From: Mesorhizobium sp. B2-3-4
Lineage (GTDB): Bacteria; Pseudomonadota; Alphaproteobacteria; Rhizobiales; Rhizobiaceae
Assembly (NCBI RefSeq): GCF_006442315.1
Contig: NZ_VFVY01000003.1
Coordinates: forward strand, 186,001 to 250,000
Length of the DNA stretch: 64,000 nucleotides
Reading direction: 5' to 3'
In this document: positions 19,108 through 28,200 of the stretch, in pieces
Layout of the letters: each line of letters starts with the position of its first letter
Position numbering within the stretch: position 1 is the stretch's first letter
The notes under the pieces: generated by a model
The model's database searches: none
Told to the model about the DNA's origin: nothing
The model's input: the letters and a program-made list of their open reading frames with translations, nothing else
Translations under genes and position numbers: made by a program

Positions 19108-19869
19108 ATGCCGCGTTTTCGCCTCGATATCGAATATGACGGCAGCCTGTTTGCCGGCTGGCAGCATCAGGCCGACCAGCCTTCGGTGCAGCAGGCGATC
19201 GAGCAGGCGGTCGAAAAATTCAGCGGCGAAGAGGTCCGCTTGCGCGCCGCCGGCCGCACCGATGCCGGTGTGCATGCGACCGCGCAGGTGGCGCATGTCG
19301 ACCTCGCCAAGGAATGGTCCGGCGACAAGGTGCGCGATGCCATCAACGCCCATCTGCAGGCATCCGGCGCGCATGTCGCCGTTCTGAAGGCTGCGATCGT
19401 TCCCGACGAATTCGATGCCCGCTTCTCGGCCACCGGCAGGCATTATCTCTACCGCATCCTCAACCGGCGGGCGCCCTCGGCGCTGGACAAGGGCAAGGTG
19501 TGGTGGGTGCCGAAGCGGCTCGATGCCGGCGCCATGCATGAGGCGGCGAAGCTCCTGCTCGGCCGGCACGACTTCACCACCTTCCGCTCCACCCAGTGCC
19601 AGGCGAACAGCCCGGTCAGGACGCTGGAGCGGCTCGATGTGAACCGGGAGGGCGACATGATCGAGGTGAGAGCCTCGGCACGGTCCTTCCTGCACAATCA
19701 GGTGCGCTCCATGGTCGGCTCGCTGAAGCGCGTCGGTGACGGCGGCTGGACGTCAGCCGATCTCAAGGCGGCGCTCGAGGCGAAGGATCGCGCCGCCTGC
19801 GGCCAGGTGGCGCCGCCCGATGGGCTTTTCCTGACAGGCGTGGATTATCCCGGCCAGGGTGCTGTCTAA
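19108..19869 (+). CDS. truA: tRNA pseudouridine synthase A
   Basis: A 253-residue enzyme that makes pseudouridine at tRNA positions 38-40. The catalytic Asp52 lies in the invariant [11 protein letters not shown] (48-58). '[16 protein letters not shown]' and '[13 protein letters not shown]' are further family blocks. It lies downstream of def-fmt, in the usual rhizobial order, and converges on the next gene with a 4-base overlap of the stop codons. Confidence 0.97.
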   Translation: MPRFRLDIEYDGSLFAGWQHQADQPSVQQAIEQAVEKFSGEEVRLRAAGRTDAGVHATAQVAHVDLAKEWSGDKVRDAINAHLQASGAHVAVLKAAIVPDEFDARFSATGRHYLYRILNRRAPSALDKGKVWWVPKRLDAGAMHEAAKLLLGRHDFTTFRSTQCQANSPVRTLERLDVNREGDMIEVRASARSFLHNQVRSMVGSLKRVGDGGWTSADLKAALEAKDRAACGQVAPPDGLFLTGVDYPGQGAV

Positions 19870-20498
19870 CCCGGATAGAGCCTGGAAAGGCTCTGTGCCC
19901 CGACATCGTCCGGCACGGTGATGCCCAGCAGCATCTGCAGCCCGAACAGCACAAGCAGCGACGCGATGAACATGCCGACGAAAACGGCGGTGCCGACGGC
20001 CGCGCCCTTGCCGATCGTCACATTGGTCATGCGCCAGGTCAGCACCATGGACAGGCAAAACAGCAGCAGCGACACAAGGCTGGAAACCTGGCTTGTCGAG
20101 GACAGGAAGAGCCTGATCAGGGCCGAGGGCAGCATCAGCCAGGCGGTGATGGCCGAGGCCCAGTTGCTGGCGACGACATAGTGGACGAAGCGGCCGCCAA
20201 TGCCGGCGCGCGGCGCCACCAGGGCGAGCGCGACCAGCGGCAGCACCCAGGAGCCGATATCGACCGTCGCCAGCCGCAATAGCATTGAGAAGCGGCCGGC
20301 GAAGGCGTCGGGATCGCCGATCTCGTTGGCGATACCGACCCAGCCGACGATCAGCGCCGGCGCCGCGACGATTATGGCGAAAAACGAATTCCAGAAACCG
20401 TCGGCCGACAGGTCGAGCAGGCGCAGGCCATCGGCCTTGCCGAGCATCAGCCGCCAGGCGCCGGTCAGCGAAGCTTGGGTTTCGTCCGCCGAAAGCAT
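19866..20498 (-). CDS. Yip1-like polytopic membrane protein
   Basis: A 210-residue inner-membrane protein with about five hydrophobic helices (~35-55, ~75-95, ~110-130, ~140-160, ~175-200). It resembles small YIP1-domain proteins of alphaproteobacteria. The function is unknown. Start ATG 20498 ([15 protein letters not shown]) follows the dapE stop by 5 bases, so it is very likely co-transcribed with dapE. The longer open frame upstream lies inside dapE and is a shadow. Confidence 0.75.
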   Translation of the reverse strand: MLSADETQASLTGAWRLMLGKADGLRLLDLSADGFWNSFFAIIVAAPALIVGWVGIANEIGDPDAFAGRFSMLLRLATVDIGSWVLPLVALALVAPRAGIGGRFVHYVVASNWASAITAWLMLPSALIRLFLSSTSQVSSLVSLLLFCLSMVLTWRMTNVTIGKGAAVGTAVFVGMFIASLLVLFGLQMLLGITVPDDVGAQSLSRLYPG

Positions 20499-20503
20499 GC
20501 TGG

Positions 20504-21697
20504 TCAGCCCTGTCCGAACCAGTCTTCGATGAAGCGCTGGTAGATTCGCGTCAGCGTTTCCAGGTCGGCGATGGCGACGCGTTCGTCGACCATGTGCATG
20601 GTCTTGCCGACCAGGCCGAATTCGACCACCGGACAATAATCCTTGATGAAGCGCGCGTCCGATGTGCCGCCGGAGGTGGACAGCGCCGGCTTTTTGCCGA
20701 CCACGGCACCGACCGAGCCGCTCAGCGTCTCGATCAGCCTGTCGTCGCGGGTCAGGAAGACATGGCTCGGCCGGTCGCGCCAGACCAGGTCATAGTCGAT
20801 CGGCGTCTTCTTGCCCGGCCGGTATTTCTTGCGCCCGGCCGCCTGATCGAGGCGATTGTGGATTTCGCCCTGGACCGTCTCGGCCGTCCATGTGTCGTTG
20901 AAGCGGATGTTGAAGATCGCGGTCGCCTTGGCCGGGATGACGTTGGTGGCCGGATTGCCGACATCGATCGAGGTGACCTCCAGATTGGTCGGCTGGAAAT
21001 CCTTCGTGCCCTTGTCGAAGACGGGATGCAGCAAGGCGTCCACCAGGCTCATCAGTCCGCGCACCGGATTGTCGGCGAGCTGTGGATAGGCGGCATGGCC
21101 CTGGCGGCCATTGACGGTGATGCTGCCCGACAGCGAGCCGCGCCGGCCGATCTTGATCATGTCGCCGAGCGTATCCGGATTGGTCGGCTCGCCGACGATC
21201 GAGGCGTCCCATTTCTCGCCCTTGGACGCGGCCCATTCGAGCAGCTTGACGGTGCCGTTGATGGCCGGACCTTCCTCGTCGCCGGTGATCAGCAGCGAAA
21301 CCGAGCCCTTCGGCCCGCCCTTCTGCTCGACATGGCGTGCCACCGCCGCGATGAAACAGGCTATGCCGCCCTTCATGTCGACCGCGCCGCGGCCATACAT
21401 CTCGCCATTGGCGATTTCGGCGGCGAAAGGCGGATGCGTCCAGGCCGCTTCGTCGCCGACCGGCACGACGTCGGTATGGCCCGCGAACATCAGATGCGGG
21501 CCGTTGCCGGAGCGCCTGGCATAGAGGTTCTGGATATCGGGCGTACCGTCCTCGGAGAAGACAGGCCGGTCCACCAGGAAACCAAGCGGTTTCAGCATCG
21601 CCTCCAGCGCGCTGAGCGCGCCGCCTTCGGCTGGCGTCACCGAGGCACAGCGGATGAGGGAGGCAAGGTTTGCGGCGGGATCGGTCGGCAGCGTCAT
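20504..21697 (-). CDS. dapE: Succinyl-diaminopimelate desuccinylase
   Basis: A 397-residue dinuclear zinc peptidase-like enzyme that releases LL-diaminopimelate for lysine and peptidoglycan synthesis. Zinc and catalytic motifs are seen: [19 protein letters not shown] and ITGDEEGPA, then SGGTSDARF near the end. It pairs with dapD at 24366, the preceding succinylase-pathway enzyme. ATG 21697 ([11 protein letters not shown]) gives the family start. A GTG 12 codons upstream is possible but adds a non-family extension. Confidence 0.96.
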   Translation of the reverse strand: MTLPTDPAANLASLIRCASVTPAEGGALSALEAMLKPLGFLVDRPVFSEDGTPDIQNLYARRSGNGPHLMFAGHTDVVPVGDEAAWTHPPFAAEIANGEMYGRGAVDMKGGIACFIAAVARHVEQKGGPKGSVSLLITGDEEGPAINGTVKLLEWAASKGEKWDASIVGEPTNPDTLGDMIKIGRRGSLSGSITVNGRQGHAAYPQLADNPVRGLMSLVDALLHPVFDKGTKDFQPTNLEVTSIDVGNPATNVIPAKATAIFNIRFNDTWTAETVQGEIHNRLDQAAGRKKYRPGKKTPIDYDLVWRDRPSHVFLTRDDRLIETLSGSVGAVVGKKPALSTSGGTSDARFIKDYCPVVEFGLVGKTMHMVDERVAIADLETLTRIYQRFIEDWFGQG

Positions 21698-21822
21698 GGC
21701 AAAAGCGATAGTCGAAAGCGAAACGCCTGTCACGGCCAGACGTAGGGGCCAGCGCTATGGCCTGACATACCGCCGACATTATGGTTTTCATGTCGTATAA
21801 CAGAACTGGTGCGGAGCAAGAG

Positions 21823-22878
21823 ATGGCTGACAAGGAAAAAAGGATCGTCATTGCCGGCGCCGGCAGCATTGGCTGTTATGCCGGCGGCTGCCTGGCGCTA
21901 GCCGGGCGGCAGGTTGCACTGCTGGCCCGGCCGCGCATCGAGGCAGCGTTGCGGCAGGGCGGGCTGCGCGTCAGCGACCTCGAAGGCCGTGATCGCCTCG
22001 TCAAGCCGGAACAACTCGCCGTCACCACCGATCCAGCCGTCGCCTTGCCCGGGGCCGATGTGATCCTGGTCACCGTCAAGAGCGGCGCGACGCAGGAGAT
22101 GGCGGCACTCGTCAAGGCCCATGCCCGCCCGGATGCCGTGGTGGTGAGCCTGCAGAACGGCGTCGGCAATGCCGACAGGCTGCGCGCTATACTTGGCCAA
22201 AGAACGGTTTTGGCAGGCATGGTGCCGTTCAATGTCGTGCAGTCGGCCGACGGCGAACTGCCGCTCAACGTCCATCGCGCCAGCCACGGCAAGGTGATGA
22301 TCGAAGAGGGCGGTCTTGCGGGCCTTCCCGACGTCGCCGGTTTTCTCAATGTCGAGGGGCTCGCCGTCGAAACGCATGGCGACATGAAGGCCGTTCTGTG
22401 GGGCAAGCTGCTGATGAACCTGAACAACGCGCTGGTGGCGCTGTCGGGTTTGCCGCTGGCCACCGAACTTGCCGACAGGCGCTGGCGGCTGGTCCTGGCC
22501 GGCCAGATCGACGAGGCCTTGCTGGCGATGAAGGCGTCCGCCATCGAGCCGGCGCGCATCGCCGGCCTGCGGCCGGCGCTGCTGCCGAAAGTGCTCAGGC
22601 TGCCCGACTGGCTGTTCAAGCTGCTGGCGCGCCGCATGTTGGCGATCGACCCCGAGGCGCGCTCGTCAATGTGGGATGATCTGCAGCGAGGCCGGCCGAC
22701 GGAAATCGACGACCTGCAGGGCGCAGTCTTGCGGCTCGCCGAAAAAGCCGGCACGCCGGCGCCGACGATCCAGCGGATCAGCGCTTTGGTGCGTGCGGCG
22801 GAAGCCGAGCGGCTTGGCTCGCCGGGTCTGGTGCCGGAGAAGCTTCAAGCGCCGCCGGCCGGCCCTCGATCAGCGTGA
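21823..22878 (+). CDS. panE: 2-dehydropantoate 2-reductase (PanE/ApbA family)
   Basis: A 351-residue NADPH-dependent ketopantoate reductase-like enzyme (pantothenate/CoA pathway). The Rossmann nucleotide site is at residues 7-15 (VIAGAGSIG), with 'VKSGATQEM' and 'SLQNGVGNADRL' further in and the catalytic-region Lys in 'VLWGKLLMNLNNAL'. ATG 21823 has GGAG 6 bases upstream, and earlier in-frame Met codons lack one. The last ~100 bases overlap the 3' end of the convergent gene at 22778. Family members outside pantothenate synthesis exist, so the symbol is tentative. Confidence 0.85.
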   Translation: MADKEKRIVIAGAGSIGCYAGGCLALAGRQVALLARPRIEAALRQGGLRVSDLEGRDRLVKPEQLAVTTDPAVALPGADVILVTVKSGATQEMAALVKAHARPDAVVVSLQNGVGNADRLRAILGQRTVLAGMVPFNVVQSADGELPLNVHRASHGKVMIEEGGLAGLPDVAGFLNVEGLAVETHGDMKAVLWGKLLMNLNNALVALSGLPLATELADRRWRLVLAGQIDEALLAMKASAIEPARIAGLRPALLPKVLRLPDWLFKLLARRMLAIDPEARSSMWDDLQRGRPTEIDDLQGAVLRLAEKAGTPAPTIQRISALVRAAEAERLGSPGLVPEKLQAPPAGPRSA

Positions 22879-23557
22879 TCTTCTGCCAGATTTTCCGGGA
22901 TAGATTGGAGCTCAGATTCTCGATGTCGTTGACGCCGTCGATGACGATATCGTCATTGACCGACTGGGCGAACAGGGCCGCGATCTTGCCGGTGATCGAC
23001 AGCATCTCCGAACAATAGTCGAGATAGCGCGCCAGATCGGCGGCATTGGTGAGGCGGCGGGCGGGCGAATGCGCCGTTGGCTTGAAACTGGCCGACAGCG
23101 TCGCTGGATCCTTGGTCAACTGGTGCATGTCGATGACGTGGATCAGCGAGCGCAGGCCGTGCAGCTGACGAAAGACCTTCTTGCGCTTGATGCGCTCCTC
23201 GGTGCGGATCAGCGCCAGAAAGCCGAGCACCGCGAGGATGACGGTGTTGATCGAAGCCTCGATGCCTTGCACCGATTGCACCGCGTCGTCGCTTCCTGAA
23301 ATACGGTCGAGCGGCAGGATGGTGCCGACAAACAGGAACACCAGCACACCGGCGATGAAGGCGGCGACGATCAGGCCGCGCAGCCACCAGATCGGCTCCT
23401 CCAGCGCCTTTGCCGCCTTGGCGAGGTCGCGCGACAGCGACACCAGTTCGGTCGCGACGCCGCGCAACCCTGCTTGCGGGAAGCGATCGGCAATGCGCCC
23501 TTCCAGACGTTCGGCGGTCTCGACGATCAGTTTCGGATCAAGCGTGCGGTAGCGCAT
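22778..23557 (-). CDS. Uncharacterised membrane protein with two TM helices and a C-terminal soluble domain
   Basis: A 259-residue protein of no family I recognise. Residues 1-55 are soluble and amphipathic, TM1 is at ~59-81 and TM2 at ~102-117. A very basic patch (RTEERIKRKKVFRQLHG) then leads into a helical domain containing HVIDMHQLTKDP and a motif-like 'DDIVIDGVNDIENLSSNLSR'. ATG 23557 (MRYRTLDPKLI) is favoured; the upstream extension is intergenic. It probably follows the two DUF805 genes in one transcript. Its 3' end overlaps panE by 101 bases on the opposite strand. Confidence 0.7.
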   Translation of the reverse strand: MRYRTLDPKLIVETAERLEGRIADRFPQAGLRGVATELVSLSRDLAKAAKALEEPIWWLRGLIVAAFIAGVLVFLFVGTILPLDRISGSDDAVQSVQGIEASINTVILAVLGFLALIRTEERIKRKKVFRQLHGLRSLIHVIDMHQLTKDPATLSASFKPTAHSPARRLTNAADLARYLDYCSEMLSITGKIAALFAQSVNDDIVIDGVNDIENLSSNLSRKIWQKITLIEGRPAALEASPAPDPASQAARLPPHAPKR

Positions 23558-23570
23558 GCCCGACAGGTCC

Positions 23571-23975
23571 TCAGGGTTGAGCCGGCTCGTTGGTGCGCCG
23601 GCCGTAACGGTTGGGTCCAGGCTGCCCTGGAAACAGGCACAAGACAAGGAAGGCGACGATCGAGACGACCGGCACGAACAGGATCAGCGCCGCAATGCCG
23701 GGCTTGTCGAGGTCGTGCAGGCGCTTGATCGCCAGCGCGATATTCGACCACAGCGAGGCGATGAAGGCGATGAAGAAGATGAACGACCACATATTGCTCT
23801 CGGGCGAGCCTTCCGGCACCAGCGTGAAGCGGTACAGCGGGAACGCCTGGATGATGGCGACGAGCAGGCCGCCAAGAAAATAGGCCGCGCGGCTGACGCG
23901 GCCCGATGTCTTGAAGAAAAGCCAGATGAGATCCGATCTGTCAGGCAAGCGGGTCCGGTCCGTATTGATTGGCAC
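23571..23975 (-). CDS. DUF805 domain membrane protein 1
   Basis: A 134-residue protein with about four hydrophobic helices. It has the DUF805 signatures: 'FFKTSGRVSRAAYFLGG' near the N-terminus and 'IALAIKRLHDLDKPG' in the middle, the R-x-x-R-x-x-F/Y and K/R-R-L/W-H-D blocks of the family. The function of DUF805 is unknown. Its start lies 35 bases inside the upstream DUF805 gene, so the two are coupled. Confidence 0.85.
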   Translation of the reverse strand: MPINTDRTRLPDRSDLIWLFFKTSGRVSRAAYFLGGLLVAIIQAFPLYRFTLVPEGSPESNMWSFIFFIAFIASLWSNIALAIKRLHDLDKPGIAALILFVPVVSIVAFLVLCLFPGQPGPNRYGRRTNEPAQP

Positions 23976-24294
23976 CTTTGGTGCCTTCGAGAATTCCTAG
24001 CTCGACGAGCAGCCAGATGGCACCGATGAAGGGCACGAGAGCGATCAGCGTCCACCAGCCCGACTTGCCGCGATCATGCCAGCGTTTGGCGTAGACGCCG
24101 AAGATCGAATAGAGCATGGCGAGCGTGTATACCACATAGATAAAACCATAGGGCATGCTGTTGAATGTCGTGCCGAGGATATTGTCGAGGATCATCGCGA
24201 CAATCGCGCCGACGAAAATGACGCCCACACAAGCCCAGAACTTCGCGCGGTTGATGCGACCCTCGTAGCTGGTCAGCAGATATTTCCAGTCCAT
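23941..24294 (-). CDS. DUF805 domain membrane protein 2
   Basis: A 117-residue paralogue of the neighbouring DUF805 protein. 'YEGRINRAKFWAC' matches the N-terminal block and 'YAKRWHDRGKSGWW' the K/R-R-W-H-D block. Four hydrophobic helices are visible. It precedes and overlaps the second DUF805 gene and follows dapD (71 bases), so it could be read from the dapD promoter. Confidence 0.88.
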   Translation of the reverse strand: MDWKYLLTSYEGRINRAKFWACVGVIFVGAIVAMILDNILGTTFNSMPYGFIYVVYTLAMLYSIFGVYAKRWHDRGKSGWWTLIALVPFIGAIWLLVELGILEGTKGANQYGPDPLA

Positions 24295-24365
24295 GTCACC
24301 CCTCCGTCATGTCAGGCGCGACCCATTGCCGCGCCGGCGGAAGGTGCTCCTGCTTTTCGAAAAGA

Positions 24366-25220
24366 TCAATCGCGCAGCAATTCGTTGATCGAGGTCTTGG
24401 ACCGGGTCTTGGCGTCGACGCGCTTGACGATCACGGCGCAATAGAGGCCGGGGCCGGGCTCGTTGTTTGGAAAAGCCTTGCCCGGCATCGAGCCGGCGAC
24501 GACGACGGAATTGGGCGGTACCTCGCCATAGAAGACCTCGCCGGTAGCTCGATCGACAATCTTGGTCGACTGGCCGATGAAGACGCCCATGCCGAGCACC
24601 GAACCCTCGCGCACGATGCAGCCTTCGACCACTTCGGAACGCGCGCCGATGAAGCAATTGTCCTCGATGATGGTCGGGCCGGCCTGCATCGGCTCCAGCA
24701 CGCCGCCAATGCCGACGCCGCCGGAAAGGTGGACGTTTTTGCCGATCTGGGCGCAGGAGCCGACCGAGGCCCAGGTGTCGACCATGGTGCCGGAATCGAC
24801 ATAGGCGCCGACATTGACGAAGGACGGCATCAGGACGGCACCCGGCGCGACATAGGCGGAACGGCGCACGATCGACGACGGGACGGCGCGGAAGCCCGCC
24901 TTCTCGAAATCGACGGCGCTCCAGCCATCGAACTTCGACGCCACCTTGTCCCACCACACGGCCTCGCCCGGACCACCCTTGATGATTTCCATCGGGTTGA
25001 GCCGGAAGGAGAGCAGCACCGCCTTCTTCAGCCACTGATTGACATGCCATTTGCCGTCGGCCTGCCGCTCGGCGACGCGGGCGGCCCCACGGTCGAGCAG
25101 GTCGAGCGCCGACTGGATGGCGTCGCGCACCTCGCCGCGGGTCGCGGTCGAAATGGCGTCACGTTCCTCGAAGGCCTTGTCGATGGTCTTTTCGAGGCTC
25201 GCCAGATCGGGCTTCGACAT
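24366..25220 (-). CDS. dapD: 2,3,4,5-tetrahydropyridine-2,6-dicarboxylate N-succinyltransferase
   Basis: A 284-residue left-handed beta-helix enzyme. It uses succinyl-CoA to succinylate tetrahydrodipicolinate in lysine/DAP synthesis. The N-terminal helical domain contains '[19 protein letters not shown]'. Hexapeptide repeats run from ~115 to 235, with '[23 protein letters not shown]' among them. It is the partner of dapE 2.7 kb downstream on the same strand. Confidence 0.98.
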   Translation of the reverse strand: MSKPDLASLEKTIDKAFEERDAISTATRGEVRDAIQSALDLLDRGAARVAERQADGKWHVNQWLKKAVLLSFRLNPMEIIKGGPGEAVWWDKVASKFDGWSAVDFEKAGFRAVPSSIVRRSAYVAPGAVLMPSFVNVGAYVDSGTMVDTWASVGSCAQIGKNVHLSGGVGIGGVLEPMQAGPTIIEDNCFIGARSEVVEGCIVREGSVLGMGVFIGQSTKIVDRATGEVFYGEVPPNSVVVAGSMPGKAFPNNEPGPGLYCAVIVKRVDAKTRSKTSINELLRD

Positions 25221-25287
25221 GAATTTGCTCCATTACCAAGCTGTTAAGGGCTGCGCCTTAACCTGTTTAAGAGTCGCGCGGACGCCT

Positions 25288-25304
25288 GGCAGGCTTTGCC
25301 TGCC
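25288..25304. other. Perfect 7-bp hairpin in the dapD/LOG intergenic region
   Basis: GGCAGGC-TTT-GCCTGCC is a stable stem-loop 67 bases upstream of dapD and 142 bases upstream of the LOG-like gene. No T-run follows in either direction. It could be a leader structure of either gene, or part of the repeat that follows it. Confidence 0.4.
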
Positions 25305-25313
25305 CGGGTCTTT

Positions 25314-25370
25314 GCATGTAGCAGGTTCTTGTCGCAAAACCGCCGCACACTTTTGCGGAACCTGCTTATG
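25314..25370. repeat. Palindromic repeat, family B, copy 1
   Basis: The outer arms are AGCAGGTTC (25320-25328) and GAACCTGCT (25358-25366). The inner arms are CGCAAAA (25333-25339) and TTTTGCG (25351-25357). The unpaired centre reads CCGCCGCACAC. The element at 38747-38794 has the same plan, with different but still complementary arms and a nearly identical centre. Repeats of this type are widespread between genes in Mesorhizobium-type genomes. Confidence 0.7.
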
Positions 25371-25445
25371 TTAAGGCTCAATGGGGGTCAATCGCGCCTG
25401 CGTCATGGGACGGCGCAAGTAAGGGAATTTGGACGGGTGGACTCG

Positions 25446-26291
25446 ATGACTCCTATGGAAAAGGCGGGATGGACGCCGCTACCGCATTCGGACGAGGATC
25501 TGGAGCGGTCGAAGAGCGTGCCGGACACGCCGCAGACACGGGCCGAGACCTACCGGCTGGCCTGGAACGATCCCGACTTCATGACGCGGCGCGAACTGCG
25601 CGCGGTGCGGCTGCAGCTCGAACTCCTGAAGCCGGAAATGATCCTGGCCGAGCGCGGTATCCGCTCGACGGTGATCCTGTTCGGCGGCGCGCGCCTGCCC
25701 GAGCCCGGCGGCGAGGCATGGGCGGCCAAGAACGAGACGCAGAAGAAGAACCTCGAGGAAAACAGCAAATATTACGAGGAGGCGCGCAAATTCGCCCGCC
25801 TTTGCTCGCAGCAGTCCGCCGCTTCCTATTATCGCGAATATGTCGTGGTGACCGGTGGCGGGCCTGGCGTGATGGAAGCGGGAAACCGCGGCGCCGACGA
25901 TGTCGGCGCGCCGTCGATCGGTCTCAACATCGTGCTGCCGCACGAGCAGGCGCCGAACCCCTATGTGACGCCGGAACTCTGCTTCAACTTCCACTATTTC
26001 GCCATTCGCAAGATGCACTTCGTCATGCGCGCCAAGGCGGTCGCGGTGTTTCCCGGCGGCTTCGGCACCATGGACGAGTTCTTCGAGACACTGACCTTGA
26101 TCCAGACCGGGCGCATGGAGCGCGTGCCGGTGATCCTGTTCGGCAAGTCGTTCTGGAAACGGGCGATCGATCTCGACTTCCTCGCCGAGCAGGGCACGAT
26201 CAGCCCCGGTGATCAGGACATTATCGACTTCGTCGACACGGCGGATGAGGCCTGGGGGATCATCAGCAGGTTTTACAAATTAGGGGAGTAG
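25446..26291 (+). CDS. LOG-family Rossmann-fold protein (cytokinin riboside 5'-monophosphate phosphoribohydrolase-like)
   Basis: A 281-residue protein of the TIGR00730/LOG family. The catalytic motif PGGFGTMDEFFE and the upstream 'VVTGGGPGVMEAGNRGA' are both intact. Such enzymes remove ribose phosphate from nucleotide monophosphates; many bacterial members act on AMP or cytokinin nucleotides. It carries a ~75-residue N-terminal extension (TPLPHSDEDLERSKSVPDTP...) not found in the short LOG proteins, which is typical of the longer rhizobial form. ATG 25446 is preferred; 25455 is an alternative. Confidence 0.88.
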   Translation: MTPMEKAGWTPLPHSDEDLERSKSVPDTPQTRAETYRLAWNDPDFMTRRELRAVRLQLELLKPEMILAERGIRSTVILFGGARLPEPGGEAWAAKNETQKKNLEENSKYYEEARKFARLCSQQSAASYYREYVVVTGGGPGVMEAGNRGADDVGAPSIGLNIVLPHEQAPNPYVTPELCFNFHYFAIRKMHFVMRAKAVAVFPGGFGTMDEFFETLTLIQTGRMERVPVILFGKSFWKRAIDLDFLAEQGTISPGDQDIIDFVDTADEAWGIISRFYKLGE

Positions 26292-26306
26292 GACGGAGAA
26301 CTGAGG

Positions 26307-26390
26307 AACTGGGGAATTGAAGAATTGAGGAAAAGAGGACCGGATCATTCCCCAGTTCTTCAATTCCCCAGTTTCTCAATTCTTCAATTC
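26307..26390. repeat. GAATTGA-based long inverted repeat between convergent genes
   Basis: AACTGGGGAATTGAAGAA (26307-26324) is perfectly complementary to 26356-26373 (18 bp, 31-base loop). A second pairing (26315-26329 with 26375-26389, 15 bp) uses a staggered copy of the same GAATTGAAGAATTG unit. The right arm runs into the 3' end of the HAD nucleotidase gene and supplies its last codons (EELKN, stop). It may act as a two-way terminator. Confidence 0.75.
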
Positions 26391-27095
26391 CTCTACCCCC
26401 GCAACTATCCCCGTCAGGAACGTCGCCAGGTCATCGGTGACGTAATCGACGTCGTCTTCCTGCGCCGGATCGCGTTCCCAGATTTCCGAAAAGGTCGGCT
26501 CGAAATTGCGCGGCACCACGAGAACCGTGGTCATGCCCAGCGCCTTAGGCACCTCCAGGTTGCGGGCGAGGTCCTCGAACATCACCGCATTGTGGCCGGT
26601 GACGGCGTGCAGCTCGGCAAACTTCTCATAGGTCTGGCGCGCCGGCTTGGGGTTGAGATCGGCGGCGACGATATCGAAGATGTCGTCGAAATGGTCGAGG
26701 ATGCCGAGTTGGCGCGCGGTGCGCTCGGCGTGCCTGCGGTCGCCATTGGTGAAGATGAACTTGCGGCCGGGAAGCTGGCGGATGGCGGTGCCCAGGACAG
26801 GATCGGGCACCAGCCAGGAATAGTCGATGTCATGCACCTTCTCGAGGAAGTCGTCCGGGTCGATGCCGTGGCGCGTCATCAGCCCGTTCAGCGTCGTGCC
26901 GTATTCGAGATAGAGTTCCTTCTGCAGCTTGCGCGCATCCTCGCGCGGCAATGCCAGCAGCTCCCCGATATAGGCGGTCATCTTGACGTCGATCTGCGAG
27001 AACAGATTGGAGTGGTGCGGATAGAGCGTGTTGTCGAGGTCGAACACCCAGTCGGTGACATGGGCGAAGCGGGCGGGATCGGGAAGCGTCGTCAT
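26376..27095 (-). CDS. HAD-family pyrimidine 5'-nucleotidase
   Basis: A 239-residue HAD-superfamily phosphatase of the pyrimidine 5'-nucleotidase (SDT1-like) branch. Motif I is DWVFDLDNTLYP (the Asp pair at 19 and 21), motif II is in 'KFIFTNGDRRHAERTA', and the C-terminal Asp region is 'AVMFEDLARNLEVPKALG'. It is expected to dephosphorylate UMP/CMP-like nucleotides or related phosphates. In many rhizobia it sits between argB and dapD, as it does here apart from inserted genes. Its last residues are encoded by the intergenic inverted repeat. Confidence 0.9.
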   Translation of the reverse strand: MTTLPDPARFAHVTDWVFDLDNTLYPHHSNLFSQIDVKMTAYIGELLALPREDARKLQKELYLEYGTTLNGLMTRHGIDPDDFLEKVHDIDYSWLVPDPVLGTAIRQLPGRKFIFTNGDRRHAERTARQLGILDHFDDIFDIVAADLNPKPARQTYEKFAELHAVTGHNAVMFEDLARNLEVPKALGMTTVLVVPRNFEPTFSEIWERDPAQEDDVDYVTDDLATFLTGIVAGVEELKN

Positions 27096-27256
27096 GCGCT
27101 TCTTATGGCATGAAACAGGGATTCTGAAAGGGACTTTATCCACAACCTCTGCCCGTTGAGGTTGCATAAACAGCCTCGCGATTCAAATTTTAATCATCCG
27201 GGAAAGGTAGCCTTCAGGGCTTGCTGGCACAGAGACAGTCCTGTGGGGAGTTCGCG

Positions 27257-28018
27257 ATGAACAGCATCATTCTCAAATCCGCCGCCATCGCTTTCGCCTC
27301 CGTCGCCGTCTCTCTCCTGCTGACCCTGATCATCGTCCCAGCCATGGGCTTCCCGATCACCCGCACCATCTGGCTGACCTCGACGCTCTGTCCGCTGGTG
27401 CTTGCCTGGGCGGCGTGCGCCAGCACGTTCTGGCAGAGCGACCGGCTGAAGAACGCGCATCGCGAACTTGCCCGTGCGCATGCCCAACTCGCCGCCGCGC
27501 ACCGCCGCCTGGCGGAAAAGGCGAGCCGCGACGACATGACCGGCATGCTCAACCGGGAGAGCTTCTTTGCCGCGCTGGACGGCTCGCGGCGCAAGTCCGA
27601 CCGCGGCGCCCTGCTGATCATCGATGCCGATCACTTCAAGACCATCAATGACAATTTCGGGCATCTGACCGGCGATGACGCGCTGCTGCTGATCGCCAGC
27701 GCCATCGAGCGCGGCGTGCGCGCCGGTGATGTGCTGGGCCGTATCGGCGGCGAGGAATTCGGTGCGTTCCTGATCGGCGCCACCGACAAGGAGGCCAAGC
27801 GTGTCGCCGAGCGCATCCGCCGCGAGGTCGAGCTCATCCGCTTCCGGCCAGTCGATGAACGGACCATTCCGTTGACCGTCAGCATCGGCGGCACCGTTTG
27901 CGGCGAGGATGCCAACGTATCGGAACTGATGCGGGCCGCGGACCGGCGCCTGTATCAGGCCAAGCATGGCGGCCGCAACCTGACGATCCTGGATACCGAC
28001 ATTTCCGAAGCCGCATGA
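27257..28018 (+). CDS. Membrane-anchored diguanylate cyclase (GGDEF)
   Basis: A 253-residue protein predicted to make cyclic di-GMP. Two N-terminal TM helices (~6-28 and ~38-58) are followed by a short helical linker and a GGDEF domain from ~90. The active-site motif is GGEEF (164-168). An allosteric inhibitory site, R155-x-x-D158, lies five residues before it, so product feedback is expected. There is no separate sensor domain, so any input must come through the membrane part. ATG 27257 follows GGGGAG by 6 bases. Confidence 0.95.
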   Translation: MNSIILKSAAIAFASVAVSLLLTLIIVPAMGFPITRTIWLTSTLCPLVLAWAACASTFWQSDRLKNAHRELARAHAQLAAAHRRLAEKASRDDMTGMLNRESFFAALDGSRRKSDRGALLIIDADHFKTINDNFGHLTGDDALLLIASAIERGVRAGDVLGRIGGEEFGAFLIGATDKEAKRVAERIRREVELIRFRPVDERTIPLTVSIGGTVCGEDANVSELMRAADRRLYQAKHGGRNLTILDTDISEAA

Positions 28019-28112
28019 ACGGTCCGGGCCAACCCGGCCCGTTAAGGACTCCCTAACCCTGTTCGCAGCCTGTTGCGCGGCCTATCGCCATTTCACGGCC
28101 TTAAGCCCATCC

Positions 28113-28130
28113 TTGGCACGATACTGGCTT
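28113..28130 (+). promoter_or_regulatory. Possible sigma-54 (-24/-12) promoter
   Basis: TTGGCACGATACTGGCTT has GG and GC separated by exactly 10 bases, and the -24 element (TTGGCAC) is a full match. The -12 element is TGGC instead of TTGC. It lies 71 bases before the Tat-leader mini-protein gene. No adjacent NtrC-type activator gene is seen. Confidence 0.35.
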
Positions 28131-28200
28131 CGGTGAAGATGCGTGTGCCGTTCGGGGAACGTCATCGCGCGCATCGAAGCCCCTGTTCGAGAGACCTGTC

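Noticed and set aside
26307..26390. CRISPR-like array of GAATTGA units
   Set aside because: The units are staggered inverted copies without regular spacers, and no cas genes are near.
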